The notes under the pieces were generated by a model. The model saw only the letters and a program-made list of their open reading frames with translations. It did no database searches and was not told the DNA's origin. Shown here in pieces: positions 32,076 through 41,498 of a stretch of DNA of 64,000 bases. Origin of the DNA: Rhodoferax sp. (GTDB lineage Bacteria > Pseudomonadota > Gammaproteobacteria > Burkholderiales > Burkholderiaceae_C); contig NZ_JANXMU010000032.1 of assembly GCF_025354435.1 (NCBI RefSeq), positions 124,001 to 188,000 of the forward strand, written 5' to 3'. The position numbers were made by a program, and so were the translations under genes. How positions within the stretch are numbered: position 1 is the stretch's first letter; the number at the start of each line of letters is the position of its first letter.

Positions 32076-33005
32076 TTGGTACAAGGTTACACCGGACGGT
32101 TCGCGCCGTCCCCCACGGGCCCGCTGCATGCGGGCTCTTTGGTTGCGGCCCTGGCCAGTTGGCTCGATGCCCGCGCCGTTGGTGGCACTTGGCTGGTACG
32201 CATCGAAGACGTGGACACTCCGCGCTGCCTGCCCGGCATGGACGCGCTGATTCTGCAACAGCTCGCCGCCTGCGGCCTGCAGCCCGACGCACCGCCCACC
32301 TACCAATCGCACCGCAGCCCCCTGTACCAGCAGGCGCTGGACCAGTTGGTGGCCAGCGGCTGGGCTTACCCCTGCGCCTGCTCGCGCAAAGAAATTGAAG
32401 TGGCCTGCGCCGCGCAGGGCCAGGTACGCAGCCGCAACGCCGAGCTGGTCTACCCCGGCACCTGCCGCTCCGGCTTGCACGGCCGCCCTGCACGGGCCTG
32501 GCGGTTGCGTACCGACAAATTTAAGGAAAATAGGCCTCTAGCGCATATTCCACCTACGTCAGTAGCTATTAATTTAATAGTAAACGGCATTTTGACGTGG
32601 AACGACCGCCTGCTCGGCCCCCAGCAGCAAAACCTGGCCGCCGAGGTAGGCGACTTCGTGCTGCGCCGCGCCGATGGCCTGTGGGCCTACCAGCTCGCCG
32701 TGGTGGTTGACGATGCGGCCCGAGGCATCACCCACGTGGTGCGCGGCCAGGACCTGGCCGACAACACCCCGCGCCAGATCTGGCTGCAACAGGCCCTGGG
32801 TCTGCCCACACCGCAGTACCTGCACACCCCCCTGGTGCTTGGCCCAAATGGCGAAAAGCTCTCCAAACAAAACGGTGCCCAGGCGCTGGACCTGGCGCAA
32901 CCGCTAGCGGCGTTGAATGCGGCGGCGGGCGTGCTGGGCTTGCCAGCCGCTGGCGGGGATGTCGCTAGCGCACTGGCGCAGTGGGTGGTCCAGTGGAACA
33001 GCTAG
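32076..33005 (+). CDS. gluQRS: glutamyl-Q tRNA(Asp) synthetase with in-frame family A repeat insertion
   Basis: [46 protein letters not shown]...[41 protein letters not shown] start proposed. Confidence 0.9.
   Translation: MVQGYTGRFAPSPTGPLHAGSLVAALASWLDARAVGGTWLVRIEDVDTPRCLPGMDALILQQLAACGLQPDAPPTYQSHRSPLYQQALDQLVASGWAYPCACSRKEIEVACAAQGQVRSRNAELVYPGTCRSGLHGRPARAWRLRTDKFKENRPLAHIPPTSVAINLIVNGILTWNDRLLGPQQQNLAAEVGDFVLRRADGLWAYQLAVVVDDAARGITHVVRGQDLADNTPRQIWLQQALGLPTPQYLHTPLVLGPNGEKLSKQNGAQALDLAQPLAALNAAAGVLGLPAAGGDVASALAQWVVQWNS
32517..32586 (+). repeat. Family A repeat copy inside the gluQRS coding region
   Basis: aaatttaaggaaaataggcctctagcgcatattccacctacgtcagtagctattaatttaatagtaaac. Confidence 0.9.
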
Positions 33006-33562
33006 TCGGCAGCGAACTGCAGCAGCTAGCCTTCACCGCGCTAGACCGCCACCAGCGCAGGGTGGCCACCATCGACCCCCAGCGCCAGAAAATCATCCTC
33101 ATCCAGCCCCGCGACCGCTGGCTGTACGCCTCGGGCCTGCGCGAGAAGCGACTGCCGGGCTACCTGTGCATCTTTGCCCACGCCACGCCGCACAGCGTGC
33201 AAGGCATTGCCGACGGCGCGGCGCTGGCGGCACTGGTACGCGAGTGCGGGATATGGCATGGCGAGCCGATTCTGGTCGATGCCTGTAATGCCGGAGCTAT
33301 TCCCCAGGGTATCGCCAGCCAATTGGCACGGGCCTTGGCCACACCAGTGACGGCTGCGACCACGCCAACCTGGAACTTCCCGCTGGGCGGGCGTGCCGTG
33401 GGGCAAGGGGCGTTTGCCAAGCTGCCCGGCGTGCTCGGCAGGCTGCCAATTCCGCATCTGCTGAAGCCCGGTAGATGGCGCACCTGGGACGCACAAGGCC
33501 AGTGGGTGGAAGAACGGGCCCACTCCCCGCGCAAGGGCAGCCCGTGGTTTGGTATGGTGTAG
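32981..33562 (+). CDS. hypothetical protein with clan-CD/caspase-like His and Cys motifs
   Basis: [13 protein letters not shown] ... [43 protein letters not shown]; overlaps end of gluQRS; start GTG uncertain. Confidence 0.65.
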   Translation: MGGPVEQLVGSELQQLAFTALDRHQRRVATIDPQRQKIILIQPRDRWLYASGLREKRLPGYLCIFAHATPHSVQGIADGAALAALVRECGIWHGEPILVDACNAGAIPQGIASQLARALATPVTAATTPTWNFPLGGRAVGQGAFAKLPGVLGRLPIPHLLKPGRWRTWDAQGQWVEERAHSPRKGSPWFGMV

Positions 33563-33633
33563 CCCTGTTGGACTGGTGGGCAGTGCGGTTTTACGCCGCC
33601 CTGCCACCAAATCCAGATTAATGAATTGATGCC

Positions 33634-34356
33634 ATGCACACCGAACTCCCTCCCGAAATCGCCCCCACCCCTAGCCTTGCTAGCCCCGCCCACCACAAAA
33701 CCATCAAAAGCTTCGTGCTGCGCACGGGCCGCACCACCAGTGGCCAAGCCAAGGCGTTTGAAAGCCTGGGGCCGCAGTTTTTGCTGCCCTACCGCAGCGC
33801 GCCGCTGGACCTGGAGACCACCTTTGGCCGCGGCGCCCCCACCATTCTGGAAATCGGCTTTGGCATGGGCGAGGCCACGGCCAGCATTGCCGCGCTACTG
33901 CCCGAGAAGAACTTTCTGTGCTGCGAAGTGCACACGCCAGGCATCGGCGCACTGCTCAAACGCATAGGCGAAGAGGGACAAACCAATATCCGCATCTGCC
34001 AGCACGATGCCGTCGAGGTGCTGGACCACATGCTGCCGCCCGGCTGCCTAGACGGTGTCCACGTGTTCTTCCCCGACCCCTGGCACAAGAAGAAGCACAA
34101 CAAGCGCCGCCTGCTGCAAGCCCCGCTGGTGGCCAAGCTGGCCGCCCGGCTCAAACCCGGCGGCTATCTGCACTGCGCCACCGACTGGCAAAACTACGCC
34201 GAGCAGATCCTGGAAGTACTCAGCGCCGAGCCGCTGCTGAAAAACACCGCCGCCGACTACGCCCCCAAGCCGGACTACCGCCCCCTCACCAAGTTCGAGA
34301 ACCGGGGTATCAAGCTGGGCCACGGCGTGTGGGACGTCGTATTCACCAAGGTGTGA
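33634..34356 (+). CDS. trmB: tRNA (guanosine(46)-N7)-methyltransferase
   Basis: [42 protein letters not shown]...[19 protein letters not shown]. Confidence 0.95.
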   Translation: MHTELPPEIAPTPSLASPAHHKTIKSFVLRTGRTTSGQAKAFESLGPQFLLPYRSAPLDLETTFGRGAPTILEIGFGMGEATASIAALLPEKNFLCCEVHTPGIGALLKRIGEEGQTNIRICQHDAVEVLDHMLPPGCLDGVHVFFPDPWHKKKHNKRRLLQAPLVAKLAARLKPGGYLHCATDWQNYAEQILEVLSAEPLLKNTAADYAPKPDYRPLTKFENRGIKLGHGVWDVVFTKV

Positions 34357-35231
34357 ATCTCCCCACCCGTGACGGTGTCGGCCCCAGCACCGTCGGCCTG
34401 CCTGGTGGCAATTGGCCCACCGTTATCGACTTCTTTGCAGAGCGCTTTCCCACCGTGGAGCGCGCTGTGTGGCTGCAGCGCATGCGCGACGGGCTGGTGC
34501 TGGACGAACAGGCGCTGCCCGTGCCGCCCGATGCCGCCTACCGCCCCCACACCCGGCTGTACTACTACCGCCACCTGCCGGTGGAGCCGCGCATTCCGTT
34601 CGAGGCGCAGGTTTTGTTCCAGGATGCGCATCTGGTCGTGGTGGATAAACCGCATTTCCTGCCGACCATGCCCGCCGGGCGCTATGTACAAGAAACGCTG
34701 CTGGTGCGGCTGAAGCAATCGCTGGGCCTAGCCACTTTGGCCCCGCTGCACCGGCTAGACCGTGAAACCGCCGGGGTCACCTTGTTTGCCATCCAGACCA
34801 CCGAACGGGCGGCCTACCACGCGCTGTTTGCGCAGCGCGAAGTGCACAAACACTATGAGGCGATTGCCCCCTGGCACGCCGATCTTCCACCGGTCTACCG
34901 CAGCCAGATCGTGCCCGGCGAGCCGTTCTTTCGCTACAAGGAGACGGCGGGCGAACCCAATTCTGAAACCCACATCGCCGTGCTGGAACGTCTGGGTGCG
35001 TGGGCGCGGTACCAGCTCTCGCCCGTGACCGGCCGCACCCACCAACTGCGGGTGCACATGGCGGCACTGGGCGTGCCCATTCGCAACGACCGCTTCTACC
35101 CCGAGGTGGTCAATATTGCCGACGACGACTACGCCGCACCCTTGCAGTTGCTAGCGCGGTCTATCGCTTTTACCGACCCGGTGACCGGCCAGGCGCGGTT
35201 TTTTGAAAGCGCCAGAAGCCTTAGTGTTTAA
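34353..35231 (+). CDS. RluA-family pseudouridine synthase
   Basis: [53 protein letters not shown]...[23 protein letters not shown] overlap with trmB. Confidence 0.92.
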   Translation: MNLPTRDGVGPSTVGLPGGNWPTVIDFFAERFPTVERAVWLQRMRDGLVLDEQALPVPPDAAYRPHTRLYYYRHLPVEPRIPFEAQVLFQDAHLVVVDKPHFLPTMPAGRYVQETLLVRLKQSLGLATLAPLHRLDRETAGVTLFAIQTTERAAYHALFAQREVHKHYEAIAPWHADLPPVYRSQIVPGEPFFRYKETAGEPNSETHIAVLERLGAWARYQLSPVTGRTHQLRVHMAALGVPIRNDRFYPEVVNIADDDYAAPLQLLARSIAFTDPVTGQARFFESARSLSV

Positions 35232-35499
35232 CCACCGCAACCGCTTCATTCGGGTACAGCACGGTGGCGGCCATGGACACTGCGTGCCCGTCGTCGGTGC
35301 TGGCCAGTGTGGGGGCGGCGACCTCGTCCGGTATGGTCAAGTCGTCCGATGCGTAGGCCGCGCCGATCCGCGGGGTTAAAAACAGGGCCACCGCCACCAT
35401 GGCGGCACAGAACAACAGCCACACCACGGCGGACACCCACCGTTCACGGCTGGGCTTGGGGATGGGCATGGGTTTGGGGCGCGCCGATGTCACTCGCAT
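35221..35499 (-). CDS. hypothetical small single-TM protein
   Basis: MRVTSARPKPMPIPKPSRERWVSAVVWLLFCAAMVAVALFLTPRIGAAYAS... Confidence 0.55.
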   Translation of the reverse strand: MRVTSARPKPMPIPKPSRERWVSAVVWLLFCAAMVAVALFLTPRIGAAYASDDLTIPDEVAAPTLASTDDGHAVSMAATVLYPNEAVAVVKH

Positions 35500-35527
35500 A
35501 AAAACTCCTTTTTTGAAAACTGAAAAA

Positions 35528-36271
35528 TCATGGGGATGGCATGGACAGGGACTGCCGGTCACCGGCAGAACCCATGGCCACGATCTGGATGTCTTGTTCG
35601 CTGACAACTTCCAGGTTGTCGCCCCGCGCATGGGCGGCCAGCTTGCGGTAGATCTTTTTCACATGGGCCAATACACCCAACTGCGGGCTGGAGGCCAATG
35701 TGCCGATCTGTTCCAGGCTCATGCCGCGGGCGATCCAACGCAAAATGCCGGCCTCGCAGGCAGTCAGCGGATGGGTAGATTCGCGCAGCGGAAAAGCCCA
35801 GGCCGAGCCGGTACCCGTGCCCAGCCGCAGGCGAAAGCGCCCCAACACCCGGCGCGCCATGCCGGGGCTGATGGGGGCACTGCCCTTGCGCCACAGGTGG
35901 ATGCTCTGCGCCAGGCATTCGGCAGCGCTGTCTTTGAACAAATAGGCGGTGGCTCCGGCTTCTATGCACTGCAGAACCTGCTCGTCGTTGCCAAACTGGG
36001 TCAGTACCACGATGTCGGCCTGCGGAAAATGCCAGGCCGCATGGCGGATAACCGCAATGGCGGGCACATCTTGCAACTGCACGTCGACCACCACCACATC
36101 GGGGACGCACTGGTCCATCATGGCGATGGCAGCGGCCCCGGTGGACACGGCCGCGGCCAAGCTGAGCTGCCCATCTGCTTGCACGGCCTCAGCGCAGCGC
36201 AGCAAGGTGTCAGAGTGGCTCTCGGCAATCAGCACGCGGGTGGCAACACGGGTGAATGATGGGCTCAGCAT
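35528..36271 (-). CDS. LuxR/NarL-like response regulator
   Basis: TRVLIAESHSDTLLRCAEAV...VPDVVVVDVQLQDVPAIAVIRH...VVLTQFG...LFKD receiver; C-terminal LuxR-like HTH; ATG at 36271. Confidence 0.85.
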   Translation of the reverse strand: MLSPSFTRVATRVLIAESHSDTLLRCAEAVQADGQLSLAAAVSTGAAAIAMMDQCVPDVVVVDVQLQDVPAIAVIRHAAWHFPQADIVVLTQFGNDEQVLQCIEAGATAYLFKDSAAECLAQSIHLWRKGSAPISPGMARRVLGRFRLRLGTGTGSAWAFPLRESTHPLTACEAGILRWIARGMSLEQIGTLASSPQLGVLAHVKKIYRKLAAHARGDNLEVVSEQDIQIVAMGSAGDRQSLSMPSP

Positions 36272-36474
36272 GATTTTTTTCCTCCACTCCCTTACGGAAG
36301 CGCTTAATGGGTGAGATAAGCGCTGCAAAGACTGCAGCAAATGGGGTACGAGACCGTGGGAAGGTGCCGGCTTAGGCAAGGCCAAACACGGGCGGGCTCG
36401 GGCAACATCGACGTGCAGGGGTTTGCGCCCCGTAACACCAAACATCTTAGGGAGGCGTGCCATAGCGCGCATCC

Positions 36475-36852
36475 TCAAAATTGACGAAGAACTGCGGACA
36501 CCAAGGGCCCAGCTTCTTGCTTGGCCTGCGTGGCTCGTGTAGGCTGAGACGGGTTTGCGCCCTGTGGCGGCAGGCTGGCCACAGTGGTGGTGTGGGTCGC
36601 TTTGGTGGTTTCGGCGGTTTCGACCGGGCGGGCAGATGCCACACCCAGCGCTACCAGGGTATTGCGTACGCCGTCGGGTTCGGCCAACTTGGGCAATAGC
36701 TGCCCGGCCGAGGTGGCAAACAGCACGCACGCCACGATCCACACAAGCCCGACCCGGTCGAAATAATGGGCTTTCGGCACGCTGGATTTGACGACAGCCG
36801 GCGGCACCAGCGGTTCAGAAGGCTCAAAAGGCATAAAAGGTTCAAAGTTCAT
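36475..36852 (-). CDS. hypothetical single-TM protein
   Basis: MNFEPFMPFEPSEPLVPPAVVKSSVPKAHYFDRVGLVWIVACVLFATSAG... Confidence 0.5.
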   Translation of the reverse strand: MNFEPFMPFEPSEPLVPPAVVKSSVPKAHYFDRVGLVWIVACVLFATSAGQLLPKLAEPDGVRNTLVALGVASARPVETAETTKATHTTTVASLPPQGANPSQPTRATQAKQEAGPLVSAVLRQF

Positions 36853-37005
36853 ACAACATGTCCTTGACAATCGGGCAACTGGGAAGGTCGCCACCACAGA
36901 GACGGACTTTCCTCTGCTTGACCCGCTGCGTACTTAGCCCACCTGAAGCCGACCTGAAAACTTCTGAAACCGTGAGAAATTGCGCAAAACGCCAGAATCC
37001 ACGGC

Positions 37006-39609
37006 GTGCAATACATTTGGAAATTGACACCGATAGGAGCTTTGTTGTTAAACAGTTATCGATTTGGCCGCTTTGAAGTGCGTCCTTCCCAGCGCGTGGT
37101 GCTGGTAGACGGAGCCGCAACCAGCCCCGGCGCGCGGGCCTTTGACGTACTGATGGCCTTGGTGCACCACCGTGACCGCGTGGTGTCCAAAGACGAACTG
37201 CTGGACTTGGCCTGGCCCGGCCTGGTGGTGGAAGAAAACAACCTACAGGCCCAGGTGTCGGCGCTGCGCAAGCTGCTGGGGCCACAGGCCATCGTGACCA
37301 TTCCCGGCCGAGGCTACCGGTTTGCGCTGGAAGCCAGCGATGCCCCGCCCGCCGCCGCTGCGGCCGCGCTTCCCTCCCCGGCACCAGCCACGGATGCCCA
37401 CCCCAACCTGACCCACCTGCCGCTGGTACTCACCCCGCTGATCGGCCGCACGCTGGACGTATCCAACCTGGACACCCTGCTAGGCCAGCACCGCCTGCTG
37501 ACCATCGTGGGGGCCGGCGGCATTGGCAAATCGCTGCTGGCGCAGTGGCTGCTACACGCCCGGCGCAGCGCCCACCAGCACGGTGTCGCCTGGGTCGATC
37601 TGGCATCGCAAACCGCGCCCGAATTTGTGGCTAGCACCGTGGCCGGGGCTCTGGGCCTGCAGTCGGGCCACGGCGACCCGCTCAAGGGTTTAATGGAGGC
37701 CGTACGCCCCTTGTCGATGCTGATCGCCATCGACAACGCCGAGCATTTGCTCGACGAAGTTGCCCGCATCCTGCAAGCCCTGCACCAGGCAGCGCCGCAG
37801 TTGCAGGTGCTGGTGACCAGCCAGGCCCCGCTCAAGCTGGCCAACGAATGGGTCTACCGGCTGGATGCGCTGGCCCTGCCCGAACACAGCGCGCCGCTGG
37901 ACGTGGCCCGCCACTTTGGTGCGGTGGCCTTGTTTGCCGAGCGCGCCCAGGCGGCCGACCGGCGCTTTGAACTCGGCCCACAGAACCTGGCCACGGTGGT
38001 GGAAATTTGCCGCCGCCTGGACGGCCTGCCGCTGGCCATCGAGCTGGCCGCCGCCCGCGTGCCGTTGCTGGGCCTGGTGCCGTTAGCCAACTCGCTCAAC
38101 GAACGCCTGCGCCTGCTCAACGGCGGTGGCCGGGGCGCGCCTGCCCGGCAAAAAACCCTGCGTGCCGCGCTGGAATGGAGCTACGGCCTGCTGGATGCCA
38201 CCGAGCAAACCGTATTCCGCCGCCTGGGCGTGTTTGTGGGCGGTTTTTCGCTCGAAATGGCCCGCCAGGTGGTGGCCGACACCGCCAATGGTGCAACGCT
38301 GGATGCCTGGGCCGTGGTGGACGTGTTGGGCGCACTGGTAGACCGCTCGCTGGTCATCGCCGATGGGGGCGACACGCCGCGCTACCGCCTGCTAGACACA
38401 CCGCGCAGCTACGCGCTGGAGCAGCTCACCGCCGCGCATGAAGAGCCTGCTTTGCGCCAACGCCACGCGCTGGCCATGCGGCAGCTCTTTGAGCAGGCCG
38501 ACACCGCTTTTTTCAGCGGCCAGCAGCGCATCGACGACTGGTACAAGGCCCTGGCACCCGACCTGGGCAATGGCCGCGAAGCCCTGGCCTGGGCCATCCA
38601 GTTTGATCCGCAAACTGCCGTGGCCATCGCCCCTGGCCTGGCCGAGGCCCTGACCAGCGACCGCCGCCGCGAGCGCCGCTACATCTGGCAGGCCACGGCC
38701 TTGCTGGTCACCGACCAACTACCTTCCGGTTTGCAGGCCCGCTGGTCCAGCCGCGCCGCCTATTTTTGGGCCTACCGCCAGCCCGCCCTGGCCTGTCGCC
38801 TGGCGCGCCGCGCTGCCAGCCTGTACCGCGCCCAGCCCGGAGAAAAACGCAACTTGTACCACGCCCTGGCGGCCCTGGTCTACGCCCTCACCTACGGGCC
38901 CACCCCCAACCTGGAGCAGCGCCCGGAGCAGCGCGAGGTGCTGGCCGAAATGTGGGCCATCGAAGACCCGGCCTGGCCGCCCATCGTGCGCAGCTACGGC
39001 CTGTTTGCCTCGCTGACCTGCAATTTCGTCGAAGGCGCGTTCGACCAGGCCATCGAGCAACTACTGCAAAAAGCCTCGCTGGACGCGCTGGCCGGCCATT
39101 CCGAAGCCCTGCTGCGCGGCGAAGACATCATTGCCTACATGGAGCTGGCCGCGGGCCGGGTGGATGCATCCATCGCCCGCTACCTGGCCCTGCAGGCCCG
39201 GCTGGCCAACACCCGCCACATGGCCACCCTGCTGCTGGTGCAACTGCACCTGACCGGCGCCTGGCTGGCCAAGGGAGACACCGTGCAAGCCCGCGCGCTG
39301 ATGGAGTCCTGCTGGCCGCAGGTGCTGCACTTTGATGCCCAGGTCTACGCCGCCGACAACCTGGCCCTGCTGGCCGCGCTGGAAAACCGCCCGCACACCG
39401 CCGTACGTCTGCTGGGCTACGCCGACACCGTGCACGCCGCCCACGGCAAGGCCCGCGAGGTCAACGAAGCCCGCTGCGCCCAGTGCGCCGAACACCTGAC
39501 CCGCGCAACCCTCGACAACGCCACTTTCGACCGCCTCAAAACCCTGGGCCATGGCCTGCGCCATGACGACATAGCGCAACTCGGCTTGGGTTTGGATGAT
39601 GCTGCATAA
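37006..39609 (+). CDS. winged-helix (OmpR/PhoB-type HTH) transcriptional regulator with AAA/NB-ARC-like ATPase and TPR-like region
   Basis: FGRFEVRPSQRVVLVDGAATSPGARAFDVLMALVHHRDRVVSKDELLDLAWPGLVVEENNLQAQVSALRKLLG; Walker A GAGGIGKS; start codon uncertain. Confidence 0.88.
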   Translation: MQYIWKLTPIGALLLNSYRFGRFEVRPSQRVVLVDGAATSPGARAFDVLMALVHHRDRVVSKDELLDLAWPGLVVEENNLQAQVSALRKLLGPQAIVTIPGRGYRFALEASDAPPAAAAAALPSPAPATDAHPNLTHLPLVLTPLIGRTLDVSNLDTLLGQHRLLTIVGAGGIGKSLLAQWLLHARRSAHQHGVAWVDLASQTAPEFVASTVAGALGLQSGHGDPLKGLMEAVRPLSMLIAIDNAEHLLDEVARILQALHQAAPQLQVLVTSQAPLKLANEWVYRLDALALPEHSAPLDVARHFGAVALFAERAQAADRRFELGPQNLATVVEICRRLDGLPLAIELAAARVPLLGLVPLANSLNERLRLLNGGGRGAPARQKTLRAALEWSYGLLDATEQTVFRRLGVFVGGFSLEMARQVVADTANGATLDAWAVVDVLGALVDRSLVIADGGDTPRYRLLDTPRSYALEQLTAAHEEPALRQRHALAMRQLFEQADTAFFSGQQRIDDWYKALAPDLGNGREALAWAIQFDPQTAVAIAPGLAEALTSDRRRERRYIWQATALLVTDQLPSGLQARWSSRAAYFWAYRQPALACRLARRAASLYRAQPGEKRNLYHALAALVYALTYGPTPNLEQRPEQREVLAEMWAIEDPAWPPIVRSYGLFASLTCNFVEGAFDQAIEQLLQKASLDALAGHSEALLRGEDIIAYMELAAGRVDASIARYLALQARLANTRHMATLLLVQLHLTGAWLAKGDTVQARALMESCWPQVLHFDAQVYAADNLALLAALENRPHTAVRLLGYADTVHAAHGKAREVNEARCAQCAEHLTRATLDNATFDRLKTLGHGLRHDDIAQLGLGLDDAA

Positions 39610-39677
39610 ATTTATAAAAAATAAGGCTCTAGCGTAGATAGCACCTACGCTAGTAGCTACATATTTTGTAGCAGATA
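39608..39677 (+). repeat. Family A repeat copy (perfect 9-bp inverted core CTAGCGTAG/CTACGCTAG)
   Basis: aaatttataaaaaataaggctctagcgtagatagcacctacgctagtagctacatattttgtagca. Confidence 0.9.
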
Positions 39678-39753
39678 CATTTATTGACAGTTTGCTGTAA
39701 GCCGGGTCCGATAGAAGCCTATCTGTGCCCCCTATAACAAGCGAGACAAGCGC

Positions 39754-41271
39754 ATGATTTTCCAAACCGTGTTTTCACCCGGCCTGTGGCTGATGCGGCG
39801 CTTGCGCCTGGGCGGCAAGATTTTTCTGCTGGCGGCGGTACTGCTGGTCACGCCGGTAACAGTGCTGCTGCAGTTCGCCCTGGGTAACACCGGCGGCGTG
39901 GGCATGGCCTGGCTCAGCGGCCTGTGCGTGCTGCTGTCCATCTACCTGCTGCTGGCCTTCTACGCCAGCTTCACCCAGGACCTGGCCCAGGTGCGCCAGG
40001 CCATGGACCAGGTGGTCAAAGGCGATTTACGCCTGCGTCTGGTGCAGCGCGGTACGGATGAACTGGCGGCACTGGCTGCAGCTACCCAGCAGATCGGGGC
40101 CACGGTATCGGCCATGGTGGCCAACGTGCGCAGCAACGCGGCCTTTGTGGCGCATTCGGGCAAAAGCCTGGCCAGCGGCAACCGCGCCCTATCGGACCGC
40201 ACCGAGCAGCAAGCCGCCAACCTGGAGCAAACCGCCGCCAGCGTAGAACAACTCTCCAGCACCGTACAAGACACCGCACAAACCGCCAGCCAGGCCAACG
40301 CCCAGGCCGCCCGCGTGCGCGATGCCGCCAACCTGGGTGCTACCACGATGGCCGAAGCCATTGCCTCGGTGGAAGCCATCCAGGGCAGCGCCAAGCGCAT
40401 GGACGAAATCGTTGGCGTGATCGACGGCCTGGCCTTCCAGACCAACATCCTGGCGCTGAACGCCGCGGTAGAAGCCGCCCGCGCAGGCGAATCGGGCCGC
40501 GGCTTTGCCGTGGTGGCCAGCGAAGTGCGCTCCCTGGCACAGCGCTCGGCCGAGGCCTCCAAAGAAATCCGCCAGCTTATCGGTGCCTCCAGCACCCAGG
40601 TGGGCAGCAGCGTGCAAAAGATCCGCACCGCGGGCAGCAGCATCACCGCCATCGTCAGCGGCATCCGCGACGTGGCGGCCAACATGGCGCAAATCTCCAC
40701 CTCCAGCGCCGAGCAAAGCACCGGCCTGAGCGAAATTACCTCCGCCGTGCGCCAGTTGGATGAGATCACACAGCAAAACGCCCAGATGGTGGAGCACGCC
40801 GTGACCCAGGCCTCGACCCTGGAAAACCGCGCCTCCACCCTGGTCGAAGCCGTGGCCCTGTTCAAGCTGCAGCAAGGTTCGGCCGAAGAAGCCATCGCCC
40901 TGGTAGACCGGGCCCTGGCGCACCGCCGCCGGGGTGGCTCGCGCGACAGCTTCTTGCGCGACCTGACCCAACCTACCCAGGGCTTTTTTGACCGCGACAT
41001 GTACGTGTTTGTGTTGGACCGCAGCGGCAGCTACGTGGCCTTTGGTGGCAACCCGGCCAAGGTTGGCACCCGCGTGCAGGACATTGCCGGTATCGACGGC
41101 GCAGGCCTGCTGCACGCCATCTACGCCCAGGCCGAGCACGAGCCCGGCTGGGTGGAATACGACATCACCAACCCCACCACCGGCCGGGTGCAGACCAAGA
41201 TGTCGTTTGTGCTGCTGGTGGATGATTTGGCGGTGGGCTGCGGGGTCTACAAGAACTTGGTTGTGGCATAG
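39754..41271 (+). CDS. methyl-accepting chemotaxis protein with C-terminal Cache-like domain
   Basis: Two TM segments, HAMP-like region, [50 protein letters not shown], then [57 protein letters not shown]. Confidence 0.92.
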   Translation: MIFQTVFSPGLWLMRRLRLGGKIFLLAAVLLVTPVTVLLQFALGNTGGVGMAWLSGLCVLLSIYLLLAFYASFTQDLAQVRQAMDQVVKGDLRLRLVQRGTDELAALAAATQQIGATVSAMVANVRSNAAFVAHSGKSLASGNRALSDRTEQQAANLEQTAASVEQLSSTVQDTAQTASQANAQAARVRDAANLGATTMAEAIASVEAIQGSAKRMDEIVGVIDGLAFQTNILALNAAVEAARAGESGRGFAVVASEVRSLAQRSAEASKEIRQLIGASSTQVGSSVQKIRTAGSSITAIVSGIRDVAANMAQISTSSAEQSTGLSEITSAVRQLDEITQQNAQMVEHAVTQASTLENRASTLVEAVALFKLQQGSAEEAIALVDRALAHRRRGGSRDSFLRDLTQPTQGFFDRDMYVFVLDRSGSYVAFGGNPAKVGTRVQDIAGIDGAGLLHAIYAQAEHEPGWVEYDITNPTTGRVQTKMSFVLLVDDLAVGCGVYKNLVVA

Positions 41272-41295
41272 CGCGTAGACACCGCAGTCACACGC

Positions 41296-41344
41296 AAAAA
41301 GAGCTATCCGTGCTGGTTACACCAGCACGGATAGCTCTTTTTTT
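41296..41344. terminator. Bidirectional intrinsic terminator between convergent MCP and alaS genes
   Basis: aaaaaGAGCTATCCGTGCTGGTtacACCAGCACGGATAGCTCttttttt, 17-bp perfect stem flanked by A/T tracts. Confidence 0.9.
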
Positions 41345-41398
41345 GATAGTAAAAAAGACGGCGACCCAGTTTCTAGCGCAAAGTAAAAAGCAAGCCTT

Positions 41399-41497
41399 CC
41401 AGAAACACCGCAGAACTGGCTTTGCCAGGCTGCTGGTGTTACCCCCTGCAAGGGGGTTGGCGAAAGATGCGAAGCACTGCCGCCTGGGGGGGGCCAA
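41399..41497 (+). repeat. Family C repeat copy adjacent to alaS 3' end
   Basis: ccagaaacaccgcagaactggctttgccaggctgctggtgttaccccctgcaagggggttggcgaaagatgcgaagcactgccgcctgggggg. Confidence 0.9.
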
Positions 41498-41498
41498 A

